A stretch of 62,328 bases of DNA, taken from NCBI RefSeq assembly GCF_001552175.1, contig NZ_BCQR01000059.1, positions 1 to 62,328 of the forward strand, given 5' to 3'. The translations under genes were made by a program, and so were the position numbers. Source of the DNA: Actinomadura kijaniata NBRC 14229 (GTDB lineage: Bacteria > Actinomycetota > Actinomycetes > Streptosporangiales > Streptosporangiaceae). How positions within the stretch are numbered: the stretch's first letter is position 1; each line of letters begins with the position of its first letter. The notes beneath the pieces were generated by a model. That model saw nothing but the letters and a program-made list of their open reading frames with translations, did no database searches and had not been told where the DNA came from. Positions 33,713 through 42,812 of the stretch are shown here, piece by piece.

Positions 33713-34270
33713 ATGCGAAGACCATCGAAGGTGGGACGCCGCGCCGCCCTGCTCACGGCGGCGACGGCCTGCCTGAGCCTGGCGGCCGTGCCCGCCGCCA
33801 CGGCCGCGGAGGCCCGCGCGGCCAAGCCCGGACCGTTCTACTGGATCATCAGTGTGAGCTCGGGCAAGGCGCTGATGCCCTACGAGCACTCCAAGGCCGC
33901 CCAGGCCCCCATCGTGCAGAGCATCCAGGGCGACTACGGGGCCCAGCACTGGAAGATCGAGGGCGCCGGAAACCTCCGCGTGCTGAAGAACCGGCACTCC
34001 AAGCACTGCGTCATGGCCTCCCTCCCGGCCGGCGGGCTGCTGCGCCAGTTCTACTGCCGCGACCACTGGGACCAGGAGCCGAACTCCGCGACCCGGGAGA
34101 CGTGGATCCCCTCCAGCTACGACGACATGTGGGCGGGCAAGCCGATCACCTGGCGGTCCTACTACGGCGGCCTCGGATGCATCACCGTGTACGGGGCCGC
34201 GGCCTTCAACAAGCCCTGCGACGGGAGCGTGAAACAGCAGTTCCGGCTGGTCCACGTGCCCGGCACCTGA
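33713..34270 (+). CDS. Secreted ricin-type (beta-trefoil) lectin-like protein
   Basis: 185 residues. The N-terminus has GRRAALLTAATACLSLAA, a signal peptide that could be Tat-type because of the RR pair. The mature part reads WIISVSSGKAL...QAPIVQSI...GAQHWKIEGAGNLRVLKNRHSKHC, where Q-x-W and the spacing fit one or two ricin-B repeats. A carbohydrate-binding role is inferred. ATG 33713 follows GAGGAGCGACGAC; the frame runs further up without a ribosome-binding site. Confidence 0.7.
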   Translation: MRRPSKVGRRAALLTAATACLSLAAVPAATAAEARAAKPGPFYWIISVSSGKALMPYEHSKAAQAPIVQSIQGDYGAQHWKIEGAGNLRVLKNRHSKHCVMASLPAGGLLRQFYCRDHWDQEPNSATRETWIPSSYDDMWAGKPITWRSYYGGLGCITVYGAAAFNKPCDGSVKQQFRLVHVPGT

Positions 34271-34279
34271 GGAGCCGGG

Positions 34280-34909
34280 TCAGTCCGGCGACGGCATCAG
34301 CATCGGGCCCGTCACGCGGAAGCGGGTCACGCCCTGGCGCGTCAGGTGCACGCGCAGGTCGATCCAGCCCGGCGCGGACGCGCGGCGGCAGTCCGGCGCG
34401 CCGGGCTCGGGGAAGTGCAGGTCGCCGACCGACAGCTTCGCGCCGCGCACGTGGACCGGCAGCAGGATCCGGGACCCGGCGGGCAGCGGCGCGATGCCGC
34501 ACGAGGCGATCCGCCGCCCGAGCGACTCGCTGCGCAGCGCCTCCGCCGCGACCCGGCCGAGCAGCGCCCCCTCGGCCGGGCCGCCCGGCACCACCCCGGC
34601 GCGGCGCAGCGTGTCGGCGTCCGGGGCGCAGCCGACCAGCCCCGGATGCCCGCCGCGCGCGGACCGGCCGTCGGCCCGGCCCATCCCCAGCACGTCCACC
34701 ACGATCACGTCGCCGGGCTCCGCGCCCACCACGACCAGCGGCCCGCACAGCACCGGCTCGGCGCCGGGCACGCGGGCCGGGCAGTCCATCCGCACCGACC
34801 CCCCGGTGATCACTTCGGCGGCGGCCGGGATGTCGGGGTGCCAGCGGTCGTGCCCGGGGACGCCGCGGGCGGCCGGTTCCAGCGGGGCGAGCGGGAGTAC
34901 CAAGGCCAC
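34280..34909 (-). CDS. Acetamidase/formamidase-family protein, short form
   Basis: 209 residues, about half the usual 400. Family segments are in order: GHDRWHPDI near the start (metal-site region), EVITGGSVRMDC, GAEPGDVIVVDVL, SRILLPVHVRGAKLSVGDLHF, and IDLRVHLTRQGVTRFRVTGPMLMP, where it stops. The C-terminal third of FmdA/AmdA is missing and some N-terminal spacing is compressed, so activity is doubtful. The start (GTG 34909) follows GGAAGGAGCCC closely; a TTG two codons later is possible. Confidence 0.7.
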   Translation of the reverse strand: MALVLPLAPLEPAARGVPGHDRWHPDIPAAAEVITGGSVRMDCPARVPGAEPVLCGPLVVVGAEPGDVIVVDVLGMGRADGRSARGGHPGLVGCAPDADTLRRAGVVPGGPAEGALLGRVAAEALRSESLGRRIASCGIAPLPAGSRILLPVHVRGAKLSVGDLHFPEPGAPDCRRASAPGWIDLRVHLTRQGVTRFRVTGPMLMPSPD

Positions 34910-35052
34910 GGGCTCCTTCCGGGCGGGGACGACGACCCCACGATCCTGCACCGGCGGCTGTTTCGGACCTGTTTCCGCGTCCTGAAGCTTCGGTTAGCCG
35001 ATCATCACCGAGAAGGACGGAACCAGCGCCCCGGACCGCGCGTCCAAGCTCC

Positions 35053-36939
35053 ATGCGAGCCCGTGCGTTCATCCCCCTGGTCCCCGCCGCGCTCCTGCTC
35101 GCCGGATGCGGAGGCGGCGCGCGCGACGACACCCCGCCGGCCGACGCCCCGCCGATGCGGCTGGTCGCCTACGACGACTGCGACGACCTGCTGAACGGAC
35201 TGCGCACCGCCACCGCCGAACGCGTCGGCCCCTACGGCCTCGGCGGCGTCGTCGCCCTCCAGGAGCGGTTCGGCGGAGCGCCCTCCGGCGCGCTGCCCGC
35301 GCCCGAGGCCGCCGACGGCATCGCCAAGGGCGCCGCGCCCCGGGAGCACTCCCGCACCAACGCGCACGAGGCCGGGGCCGACGAACCCGACACCGTCAAG
35401 ACCGACGGCCGCCGCATCGTCGCGCTCGCCAAGGGCCGCCTGCACGTCATCGACCCCGCCACCCGCCGGATCGTCCACAAGCTGGACCTGCCCGACCTGG
35501 ACCGTCCCGGCAACGACCCGCAGCTACTGCTGCACGGCGACCGCGCCCTGGTGCTGGCCGCCGCCACCCCGCTGCTGCGCGAGATGGCCCCGGCCGACAC
35601 GCCGTCGCCCACCACCTCCAAGACCACCCTCACCCTGATCGACCTGGCCGGGACGCCGAAGGTCGTCGACACCCTGACCGCCGACGCCGCCTACGTCGAC
35701 GCCCGCCAGTCCGGGCAGACCGCGCACGTGGTCGTCCGTTCCACGCCGCGCATCGACTTCCCGGCGGTCCGGCGGCCGGACGGCGAGAGGCAGGCCACCG
35801 AACGCAACCGCGAGGCCGTCCGCAAGGCCCCGCTCAGCGCGTGGCTGCCGACGTTCCAGACCGGCGGGGGGACGCGGCACACGGTGCCCTGCGAACGGGT
35901 GTCCCGCCCCGCCGACGCCACCGGCACCAGCGTGGTCAGCATCCTCACCCTCGACCTGACCCGGCCGTTCGGCGACCCCGGCGCCACCGCCGTCGTCGGG
36001 GAGGGCCAGACCGTCTACGGCAACGGCTCCTCCCTCTACATCACCGGCACTCCCCCGCAACCGGGGACGTGGGGCCGCCCCGTCCGCCCGCAGGACGTCA
36101 AGGAGCGCACCGACCTGCACCGGTTCAGCGTCGGCGCGGGCGGGCGGCTCAGGTACGAGGCGTCCGGGTCGGTGCCGGGCCACCTGCTCAACCAGTACTC
36201 GATGTCGGAGCACGGCGGCCTGCTGCGCGTCGCGACCACCGACGGCACGCCGTTCACCAGGCCCGGCGAGAGGGCGCCCCGCTCCCAGAGCGCCGTCCGG
36301 GTCCTGCGGCAGACCGGCCCGTCCCTCAAGGTCGCCGGGACCGTCGACGGCCTCGGCAAGGGCGAGCGGATCCACTCGGTCCGGTTCCTCGGCACCAACG
36401 CCTACGTCGTCACCTTCCGGCAGACCGACCCGCTGTACGTGGTCGACCTGAGGGACCCGGCCCGGCCGCGCGTCACCGGCGAGCTGAAGATCAACGGCTA
36501 CTCGGCGTACCTGCACCCCATGGCCGACGGCCGGATCCTCGGCGTCGGCCAGGACGCCGACGACCAGGGCCGCACCAAGGGCACGCAGGTGTCGCTGTTC
36601 GACGTCGCCGCCGCGCCCCGCCGCGTCGGGGTGTTCCACCTGCCCGGCACCGGATCGCAGACCGAGTTCGACCCGCACGCGTTCCTGTACTGGCCGAAGA
36701 CCGGCCTGACCGTGATCCCGGTGAACCGCCACCGGGACGGGACGTCCCAGGCCCTCGCCCTGAAGGTGGACGGGAACGGCCTGCGCCGCGCCGGGACGGT
36801 CGAGCACCCCGGCGGGGAGTACGACAACGCCATCGGCCGCTCCCTGATGGTCGGCGACACGCTGTGGACGTTCTCCCCCAACGGGGCGCGCGCCACCGAC
36901 GCCGCCACCTTCCGGACGGGCGACTGGGTGCGGTTCTGA
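35053..36939 (+). CDS. Secreted beta-propeller lipoprotein (PF09826-like)
   Basis: 628 residues. The signal peptide ends in lipobox LLAGC (Cys19). The mature part is a large beta-propeller of the 'secreted protein with C-terminal beta-propeller domain' family: NAHEAGADEPDTVKTDGRRIVAL is the family hallmark, followed by repeated blades such as YVVDLRDPARPRVTGELKINGYSAYLHPM and VSLFDVA. Function unknown; a cell-surface role is inferred. It is the last gene before the ddl block and is convergent with ddl. Confidence 0.88.
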   Translation: MRARAFIPLVPAALLLAGCGGGARDDTPPADAPPMRLVAYDDCDDLLNGLRTATAERVGPYGLGGVVALQERFGGAPSGALPAPEAADGIAKGAAPREHSRTNAHEAGADEPDTVKTDGRRIVALAKGRLHVIDPATRRIVHKLDLPDLDRPGNDPQLLLHGDRALVLAAATPLLREMAPADTPSPTTSKTTLTLIDLAGTPKVVDTLTADAAYVDARQSGQTAHVVVRSTPRIDFPAVRRPDGERQATERNREAVRKAPLSAWLPTFQTGGGTRHTVPCERVSRPADATGTSVVSILTLDLTRPFGDPGATAVVGEGQTVYGNGSSLYITGTPPQPGTWGRPVRPQDVKERTDLHRFSVGAGGRLRYEASGSVPGHLLNQYSMSEHGGLLRVATTDGTPFTRPGERAPRSQSAVRVLRQTGPSLKVAGTVDGLGKGERIHSVRFLGTNAYVVTFRQTDPLYVVDLRDPARPRVTGELKINGYSAYLHPMADGRILGVGQDADDQGRTKGTQVSLFDVAAAPRRVGVFHLPGTGSQTEFDPHAFLYWPKTGLTVIPVNRHRDGTSQALALKVDGNGLRRAGTVEHPGGEYDNAIGRSLMVGDTLWTFSPNGARATDAATFRTGDWVRF

Positions 36940-36947
36940 CGCGGGCT

Positions 36948-38051
36948 CTAGCGCAGGCCGACCGGGCGGCTCAGGGCGGTCTGGATGAGCCGGTCCACCA
37001 GGGCCGGGTAGTCCAGGCCGCTCGCCGCCCACATCTGCGGGAACGCCGACGACGGGGTGCAGCCCGGCATGGTGTTGATCTCGTTGAGGAGCCAGCGGCC
37101 GTCGGCGGTGTAGAAGAAGTCGACGCGGGCCAGCCCCTCGCAGTCCAGCGTCTCGAACGCCCGCACCGCGATGGCCTTCATCTCCTCGACCGCGCCCGAC
37201 GGGAGCTCCGGCGGGATCGCCATGGAGGTCGCCGAGTCCAGGTACTTGGTCTCGAAGTCGTAGAAGTCGTGCTCGCCCTGGATGACGACCTCGGCGGGCA
37301 GGCTGACCTCCGGCGGGGCGTCGTCCAGGCCCTGGAGCACGCCGCACTCGATCTCCCGGCCGACGATCGCCGCCTCGACGATCACCTTGGGGTCGTGCTC
37401 GCGGGCCGCCTCGACCGCCGCCTCCAGGTGCTCCTCGGAGGAGACGCGGCTGATGCCCATGCTGGACCCGGCGCGGGCGGGCTTGACGAAGACCGGGAAG
37501 CCCAGCTCCTTGATCTCGTCGATCTTGCGCTTGCGCTCGCGCCGCCACTCGCGGTCGCCGACCAGCACGTACGGGCCGACCGGCAGGCCGCGCGCCTCCC
37601 AGACCAGCTTCATGAAGCCCTTGTCCATGCCGACCGCGCTGGCCAGCACGCCCGCGCCGACGTAGCGGACGCCCGCCAGCTCGAACAGGCCCTGGATGGT
37701 GCCGTCCTCGCCGTAGGGGCCGTGCAGCAGCGGCAGCAGCACGTCGACCTCGACCGGGGCGGGGCCGTCCCCGCCCAGCGCCAGCAGCCGCGAGGCCCCG
37801 GAGTCGAACGACAGCGCCAGCGGCACGCCCTCGCCGGTGACCTCGGGCAGCACCCCCTCCTCGACCGTCAGCCGCAGGTCGGCGGGGGGCAGCACCCAGC
37901 GCCCGTCGCGGGCGATCCCGACCGGGACGACCTCGTACCGGTCCCGGTCGATCGCGGCCATGACCGCGCCGGCGGTGATGCAGGAAATCGCGTGCTCGGA
38001 GCTGCGTCCGCCGAAGACCACGGCCACGCGGATCTTTGAAGCCTGGGACAT
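36948..38051 (-). CDS. ddl: D-alanine--D-alanine ligase
   Basis: 367 residues, an ATP-grasp ligase making D-Ala-D-Ala for peptidoglycan. Seen: VVFGGRSSEHAIS at the N-terminus (first D-Ala site), HGPYGEDGTIQGLFEL, KPARAGSSMGIS (ATP loop) and NEINTMPGCTPSSAFPQMW (Mg and second D-Ala). It is the first core gene on the right side of the inserted region. In related genomes DUF3515 directly follows it. Confidence 0.97.
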   Translation of the reverse strand: MSQASKIRVAVVFGGRSSEHAISCITAGAVMAAIDRDRYEVVPVGIARDGRWVLPPADLRLTVEEGVLPEVTGEGVPLALSFDSGASRLLALGGDGPAPVEVDVLLPLLHGPYGEDGTIQGLFELAGVRYVGAGVLASAVGMDKGFMKLVWEARGLPVGPYVLVGDREWRRERKRKIDEIKELGFPVFVKPARAGSSMGISRVSSEEHLEAAVEAAREHDPKVIVEAAIVGREIECGVLQGLDDAPPEVSLPAEVVIQGEHDFYDFETKYLDSATSMAIPPELPSGAVEEMKAIAVRAFETLDCEGLARVDFFYTADGRWLLNEINTMPGCTPSSAFPQMWAASGLDYPALVDRLIQTALSRPVGLR

Positions 38052-38072
38052 GATGCCCGAGCCTACCGGTGA

Positions 38073-39398
38073 TCAGCCCAGGTCGGCCACGGGTGACGGC
38101 TCGGGTGTCCGCGGCGCGGGAGGCCCCCCGGCGCGCGCCACCACCCGCCGCACGGTGTCCAGCGCCTCGGTGGCGTCGCGCACCAGGTCGTCGGCGTCCT
38201 CCAGCCCGATGGCGAACCGGACGGCCCCCGGGTCGATCCCGGCGGCGGCCAGCGCGGCGTCGTCGAGCTGGTGGTGGGTGGTGGTGGCCACGTGCGACAC
38301 CTTCGTGCAGGTCCCGCCGAGCGAGGTCGCGACCTTCGCCAGCTTCACCGCGTCCACCAGCGCCAGCCCGGCGTCGCGGCCGCCGTGCGGGGTCACGGTG
38401 ACCACGGCCCCGAACCGCGTCCCCTCCGGACCCGCGTCGAACAGCCGCCGCGCCGCCGCGTGCCCCGGGTGGTCGGGCAGGCCTGGGTAGTCGACGCGCC
38501 GCACGGCCGGGTGCCGGGCCAGGGCGGCGGCGAACATGCTGGCGGTGTCGCACTGGCGGCGCACCCGCAGCGGCAGCGTCTCCAGCCCGCGGCGCAGCAG
38601 GAACGCCTCGTCGGGAGCCAGGCACCCGCCGGTCAGGTGCGCCACCCGGACGACCTCCGCCAGCAGCGGGGCCCGGCCGACCACGACCCCGCCGGTCGCG
38701 TCGCCGTGCCCGCCGATGTACTTGGTGGCCGAGTGGACGACCAGGTCCGCGCCGTGCTCCAGCGGGCGGCACACCACCGGCGTGGCGAACGTCGAGTCGA
38801 CCGCCAGCAGCGCCCCGGCGGCGTGCGCGGCCTCGGCGAGCATCGGCAGGTCCGCCACCGCCATCGTGGGGTTGGCGAGGGTCTCGGCCCAGACCAGGCG
38901 GGTGGTGGGACGGATCGCGGCGCGCACGGCGTCGGCGTCGGACAGGTCGGCGAGGGTGACCTCGACGCCGAACCGCGCCAGCAGCCCGGTCAGCAGCCCG
39001 TAGGTGCCGCCGTAGACGGCGGCGGGCGCGACGACGTGCGTGCCGGCCTCGGCGAACGCCAGGAACACCGCCGTCGCGGCGGCCATTCCGGACGCGAACG
39101 CCCGCCCCCGCGCCGGCTCCTCCAGCCGGACGCCCTCCAGCGCGGCGACGGCCTCGGCGAACGCGTCGGAGGTGGGGTTGGCCAGCCGGCTGTAGGAGTA
39201 GCCCGCGGCGCGGCCGGTCAGCAGCTCGGTGTGCTCGGCGGCCCCGGCGAACCCGAACGCGGCGGTGCGCCACACCGGCAGCCCGGTCGGCGTCTGCTGG
39301 GGCACGGGCGGGGACGGCAGGTGGACCGCGCGGGTGTTCTCGCCCGGCCGGTGGGGCCCGGCGCGGTGAGCGCTGTCGTGGAGAGGTTCTCTACGCAT
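38073..39398 (-). CDS. Cystathionine gamma-lyase/synthase-family PLP enzyme
   Basis: 441 residues of the Cys/Met metabolism PLP family: YSYSRLANPTSDAFAEAVAALEG, ASGMAAATAVF (phosphate loop), DSTFATPVV, the PLP lysine in HSATKYIGGHGD, and GCLAPDEAFLLRRGLETL. Whether it acts as gamma-lyase, gamma-synthase or methionine gamma-lyase cannot be told from sequence. It starts at ATG 39398 and lies between gpsA and ddl, a common actinobacterial arrangement. Confidence 0.9.
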   Translation of the reverse strand: MRREPLHDSAHRAGPHRPGENTRAVHLPSPPVPQQTPTGLPVWRTAAFGFAGAAEHTELLTGRAAGYSYSRLANPTSDAFAEAVAALEGVRLEEPARGRAFASGMAAATAVFLAFAEAGTHVVAPAAVYGGTYGLLTGLLARFGVEVTLADLSDADAVRAAIRPTTRLVWAETLANPTMAVADLPMLAEAAHAAGALLAVDSTFATPVVCRPLEHGADLVVHSATKYIGGHGDATGGVVVGRAPLLAEVVRVAHLTGGCLAPDEAFLLRRGLETLPLRVRRQCDTASMFAAALARHPAVRRVDYPGLPDHPGHAAARRLFDAGPEGTRFGAVVTVTPHGGRDAGLALVDAVKLAKVATSLGGTCTKVSHVATTTHHQLDDAALAAAGIDPGAVRFAIGLEDADDLVRDATEALDTVRRVVARAGGPPAPRTPEPSPVADLG

Positions 39399-39411
39399 CG
39401 CTCACAGCATG

Positions 39412-40422
39412 TCACACCCCGTAGCGCTCCGGCTTGGGAGAACGCGAGATCAGCGAGATCGCCGCCTCCTTGAGCGGCACGTCGCGGTGCAGCACGTTCA
39501 CCACGGCCTCGGTGATCGGCATCTCCACGTTGTGCTTGCGGGCCAGCTCCAGCACCGGTTCGGCCGACTTGACGCCCTCGGCGGTCTGCTTGGTGACGGC
39601 GATGACCTCCTCCAGCGTCATGCCGCGGCCCAGGTTCTCGCCGAAGGTGCGGTTGCGGGACATCGGCGAGGAGCAGGAGGCGATCAGGTCGCCCATCCCG
39701 GCCAGGCCCGCGAACGTGTGCTCGTCGGCGCCGAGCGCCGCGCCCAGCCGGGCGATCTCGGCCAGGCCGCGCGTCATCAGCAGCGCGCGGGTGTTGTCGC
39801 CGAACCCGAGGCCGACCGCGATGCCCACGCACAGCGCCACGACGTTCTTGACCGCGCCGCCCAGCTCGACGCCGACGACGTCGGTGCTGGTGTAGACGCG
39901 GAAGTAGCTGGTCATGGTGGCGGCCTGCAACCGCAGCGCCACGGCCTCGTCGGCGCAGGCGGCCACGGCGGCGCTGGGCTCGCCCCCGGCGATCTCGCGG
40001 GCCAGGTTGGGGCCGCTGAACACCGCGACGCGCTCGGCGGGCACGTTCGCGACCTCGGCGATCACCTCGGACATGCGGCGGGTGGTGCCGAGCTCGACGC
40101 CCTTCATCAGGCTGACCAGCACCGACTCCGGCGGCAGCAGCTCCACCCAGGCGGCCAGGTTCTCCCGCAGGGTCTGCGCCGGGACGGCCAGCGCCACGAA
40201 GTCGGCGTCCCGGAGCGCCTCGGCCGGGTCCAGCGTGGCGCGCAGGTTCTCCGGCAGGACGACGCCGGGCAGGTAGTCGGGGTTCTCGTGCCGTTCGTTG
40301 ACGGACTCGACGACCTCGGGGCGGCGGGCCCACAGGGTGACCTCGCACCCGGCGTCGCACATCAGCTTGGCGACGGTGGTCCCCCACGACCCCGTCCCCA
40401 TCACGGCCGCCCGGAACGTCAC
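39412..40422 (-). CDS. gpsA: Glycerol-3-phosphate dehydrogenase [NAD(P)+]
   Basis: 336 residues. Seen: VMGTGSWGTTVAKL (NAD loop), SLMKGVELGT, FSGPNLAREIAGGEP, the catalytic lysine in GGAVKNVVALCVGIAVGLGFGDNTRA, and GMGDLIASCSSPMSRNRTFG. It makes glycerol-3-phosphate for membrane lipids. GTG 40422 follows GGGAGGGCGC and overlaps the plsC stop (GTGA), matching their joint role in phospholipid synthesis. Confidence 0.97.
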   Translation of the reverse strand: MTFRAAVMGTGSWGTTVAKLMCDAGCEVTLWARRPEVVESVNERHENPDYLPGVVLPENLRATLDPAEALRDADFVALAVPAQTLRENLAAWVELLPPESVLVSLMKGVELGTTRRMSEVIAEVANVPAERVAVFSGPNLAREIAGGEPSAAVAACADEAVALRLQAATMTSYFRVYTSTDVVGVELGGAVKNVVALCVGIAVGLGFGDNTRALLMTRGLAEIARLGAALGADEHTFAGLAGMGDLIASCSSPMSRNRTFGENLGRGMTLEEVIAVTKQTAEGVKSAEPVLELARKHNVEMPITEAVVNVLHRDVPLKEAAISLISRSPKPERYGV

Positions 40423-41315
40423 GCGCCCTCCCTGGTGTCGCTCTCGACGGTACCGCCCGGGACGCCGCCCTCGGCGCCTTCCCCAGCGCCTGCCCCGGCG
40501 CCTTCCCCGGTGCCTTCCTCGATGCCGCCCTGGTCCGCCAGGCCCTGCGCGCGGCGGCGCTCGGCCAGCACCTTGTGGTGGTCGTAGAGCTCGGCGGGCG
40601 GGGCCTCGCCGCGCAGCTCGCCGACCAGGCCGGCGATGGCGCGCATGATGTCGTCGGTCGCGGCCCGCAGCGTCTCCTTGGTGAGCGGCCGCCCCTCGTA
40701 CCGCGACAGGTCCACCGGCGGGCCCGCGATCACCTTCATGGTCTTGCGCGGGAGCGGGTGGAAGCCCTTCTTCAGGGTGCCGCGCAGCCCGGCCGCCTCG
40801 CCCTTCTTGTAGGGCAGCAGCTCGTGCGCGCCCCAGCTCGCGACCGGCACGACCTTCGCGCCGGTCTTCAGCGCCATCCGCGCCACGCCGGTCTGCCCGG
40901 TCATCGGCCACAGGTCGGGGTCGCGGGTGCAGGAGCCCTCGGGGTAGAACATCAGGCACTCGCCGCGCCGCAGCGCCGCCTCGGCGTCCCGCAGCGCCAG
41001 CGCCGCGTCCGCGCGGTCCCGGTAGACCGGGATCTGCCCGGTGCCGCGCAGCACCTGCCGGAGGAACGGCACCTCGAACAGGGTGGACTTGGCCAGGTAC
41101 ACCGGGAACCGGCCCGACTCGTACACGAAGTGCGCCAGCGCCAGGGGGTCGGCCTCGGAGATGTGGTTGGCCGCGATGATCAGGCCGCCGTTGCGGGGGA
41201 CGTTGCCCCGGCCCCGCCAGTCCCGCTTCAGCAGCCCGAACAGCAGCGGGCGCAGCACGACGATGGCGAACCGCCGCCAGGCCGGCGAATAGCCCCGCCT
41301 CTCCGTCTTGCCCAC
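40419..41315 (-). CDS. plsC: 1-acyl-sn-glycerol-3-phosphate acyltransferase
   Basis: 298 residues. The acyltransferase motifs are NHISEAD (H-x4-D), the substrate motif FYPEGSCTRD, and VPVASWGAHELL. It acylates lysophosphatidic acid at the inner membrane. GTG 41315 follows GGAGG with 8-nt spacing, giving a start at GKTERRGYS. The C-terminal tail is a low-complexity Gly/Glu/Ala run encoded by four 12-nt repeats near 40470-40519, outside the catalytic fold. Confidence 0.93.
   Translation of the reverse strand: MGKTERRGYSPAWRRFAIVVLRPLLFGLLKRDWRGRGNVPRNGGLIIAANHISEADPLALAHFVYESGRFPVYLAKSTLFEVPFLRQVLRGTGQIPVYRDRADAALALRDAEAALRRGECLMFYPEGSCTRDPDLWPMTGQTGVARMALKTGAKVVPVASWGAHELLPYKKGEAAGLRGTLKKGFHPLPRKTMKVIAGPPVDLSRYEGRPLTKETLRAATDDIMRAIAGLVGELRGEAPPAELYDHHKVLAERRRAQGLADQGGIEEGTGEGAGAGAGEGAEGGVPGGTVESDTREGA
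40470..40519. repeat. Four imperfect 12-bp tandem repeats in plsC
   Basis: Units of the form GCGCCTTCCCCR/GCGCCTGCCCCG repeat about four times and encode GTGEGAGAGAGEGAEGG on the minus strand. Repeat number could vary between strains without breaking the frame. Confidence 0.7.
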
Positions 41316-41399
41316 GGCCCCATCCTCCCTGTCCCGGACGCCCCGAACGCGGGGTGTCCTCAAGTGTCGCGGTTGCTTGCGCATAGTGTCGAGTTCGTC

Positions 41400-42077
41400 A
41401 TGTCTACAGCAGAGCGCAGCGCGCCTCATCTCCAGTGGTCGCTCGTGGTGCCGGTCAAGGTGCTGGCCAGGGCGAAGACCCGCATGTCACGCGCCGCCGG
41501 GCCGCACCGGGAGGCGTTGGCCCTGGCGGTGGCGACCGACACCGTGGCCGCCGCGCTGCGCTGCGCGCGCGTGGCCGGTGTGATTGTCGTCACCGACGAC
41601 CCGCGGCCCGCCGCCGACCTGGCCGCGCTCGGCGCCCGCGTCGTCCCCGACGAGCCGGACGCCGGGCTGAACCCGGCGCTGGTGTACGGGGCGCGGCGCG
41701 GCCGGGAGATGTTCCCGGACGCCGGGGTGGGGGCCCTGTCGGCGGACCTGCCCGCGCTGCGGCCCGCGGAGCTGGCGCGGGTGCTGGACGCGGCGGCGGC
41801 GAGCCCGGAGGCGTTCGTGCCGGACGCGGCCGGGATCGGCACCACCCTGTACACCGCGCGGCCCGGCGTTCCGTTCGCGCCCGCGTTCGGCGGGGGGTCG
41901 CGGGCCGCGCACCGCGCGCGGGGCGCCCGCGAGCTGCTGCTCGACAGCGTCGACAGCGTGCGCCGCGACGTGGACACCCCGGACGACCTGCGGGCGGCGA
42001 CGGAGCTGGGGCTGGGGCCCCGGACGGCCGCGGTGGCGGCGCTGCTGAGCCCGGCTCCGGCCGGGACCGATCGTTAG
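41400..42077 (+). CDS. cofC: 2-phospho-L-lactate (phosphoenolpyruvate) guanylyltransferase
   Basis: 225 residues of the CofC/FbiD family that activates phosphoenolpyruvate or phospholactate with GTP in coenzyme F420 synthesis. Seen: WSLVVPVKVLARAKTRM (nucleotide-binding start), VVTDDP, DEPDAGLNPAL, ALSADLPALRP (metal Asp), FVPDAAGIGTTLYTA and FGGGSRAAHR. It is divergent from plsC. A TAGTGT box about 10 nt before the ATG suggests a short or absent leader. Confidence 0.92.
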   Translation: MSTAERSAPHLQWSLVVPVKVLARAKTRMSRAAGPHREALALAVATDTVAAALRCARVAGVIVVTDDPRPAADLAALGARVVPDEPDAGLNPALVYGARRGREMFPDAGVGALSADLPALRPAELARVLDAAAASPEAFVPDAAGIGTTLYTARPGVPFAPAFGGGSRAAHRARGARELLLDSVDSVRRDVDTPDDLRAATELGLGPRTAAVAALLSPAPAGTDR

Positions 42078-42086
42078 GGTGGGGGC

Positions 42087-42302
42087 ATGCAGGCGACCGT
42101 GCGGACCTTCGACGCCGAGACGCGGACCGGCAGCGTGCTGCTGGACAACGGGATCGAGCTGCCCTTCGACGCGGGGGCGTTCGACGCGGGCGGGCTGCGG
42201 CTGCTGCGCTGGGGGCAGCGGGTGAACCTGGCGCTGCGCGGCGGCCGGATCGCCGCGATCACGCTGTCGACGTTCCCGCTGCCCGAGCAGCCCGCCGAAT
42301 AG
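42087..42302 (+). CDS. Small conserved protein, cold-shock-like fold
   Basis: 71 residues (MQATVRTFDAETRTGSVLLDNGIELPFDAGAFDAGGLRLLRWGQRVNLAL...). The TVRTFDAETRTGSVLLDNG-ELPF pattern resembles a cold-shock/OB domain without the RNP aromatic motifs. It starts 9 nt after cofC and is probably cotranscribed. A single-strand nucleic-acid role is only a guess. Confidence 0.75.
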   Translation: MQATVRTFDAETRTGSVLLDNGIELPFDAGAFDAGGLRLLRWGQRVNLALRGGRIAAITLSTFPLPEQPAE

Positions 42303-42327
42303 GCCCGGAACGGCCCCGTTCACGCGT

Positions 42328-42366
42328 CAGCGCCCGGGGCCATCGTGGTGACGGCTCCGGGCGCTG
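42328..42366. terminator. Bidirectional hairpin between the small OB-like gene and hup
   Basis: A 14-bp stem with one mismatch (42328-42341 with 42353-42366) between two convergent genes; it can serve both. Confidence 0.75.
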
Positions 42367-42375
42367 GCGGTCGCC

Positions 42376-42657
42376 TTACTTCTTGTTGCCGGCGACCAGG
42401 TTCTTGAAGTCGGCGCCGGCCTTGAACTTCGGCACGGACGTCGCGGGAACCTGAATGGTCTTGCCCGTTGCCGGGTTCCGAGCCGTGCGGGCAGGCCGGT
42501 CGGCCTTCTCGAACGAACCGAACCCGGTGATCGCGACCTTGTCGCCCTGGGCGACGGCGGTCTGGATCGTCTCCAGGATGGCGTCGACGGCCTCGGCGGC
42601 GGCCTTCTTGCTGCCCAGCCGCTCGGAGATGGCGTCGACCAGCTCACGCTTGTTCAT
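42376..42657 (-). CDS. hup: HU-family DNA-binding protein
   Basis: 93 residues, the short HU form without the lysine-rich tail of mycobacterial HupB. Seen: MNKRELVDAISERLG, GFGSFEKADRPARTARNPATGKTIQVPA (DNA-clamp arms with the RNP tip) and PKFKAG. It bends and compacts the nucleoid. ATG follows AGAGGAGTAACCC. Confidence 0.97.
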   Translation of the reverse strand: MNKRELVDAISERLGSKKAAAEAVDAILETIQTAVAQGDKVAITGFGSFEKADRPARTARNPATGKTIQVPATSVPKFKAGADFKNLVAGNKK

Positions 42658-42812
42658 GGGTTACTCCTCTAGTTCCCCCCTTGCCCGAACGAAACTAAGG
42701 GAGCCTCGGCAACGACACAATCACCTGCACGGAAGAGTTACCGTGTCGCAGGCGTTTTTGTCGCCCTCGCCCTCGTCTCGCCGGGCGCCGGATCAACCGG
42801 CCACGGCCGAAC

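Noticed and set aside
35524..39273. 1249-codon open frame on the minus strand across the beta-propeller, ddl and PLP-lyase genes
   Set aside because: It spans three recognisable genes in other frames and reads as low-complexity Arg/Gly sequence.
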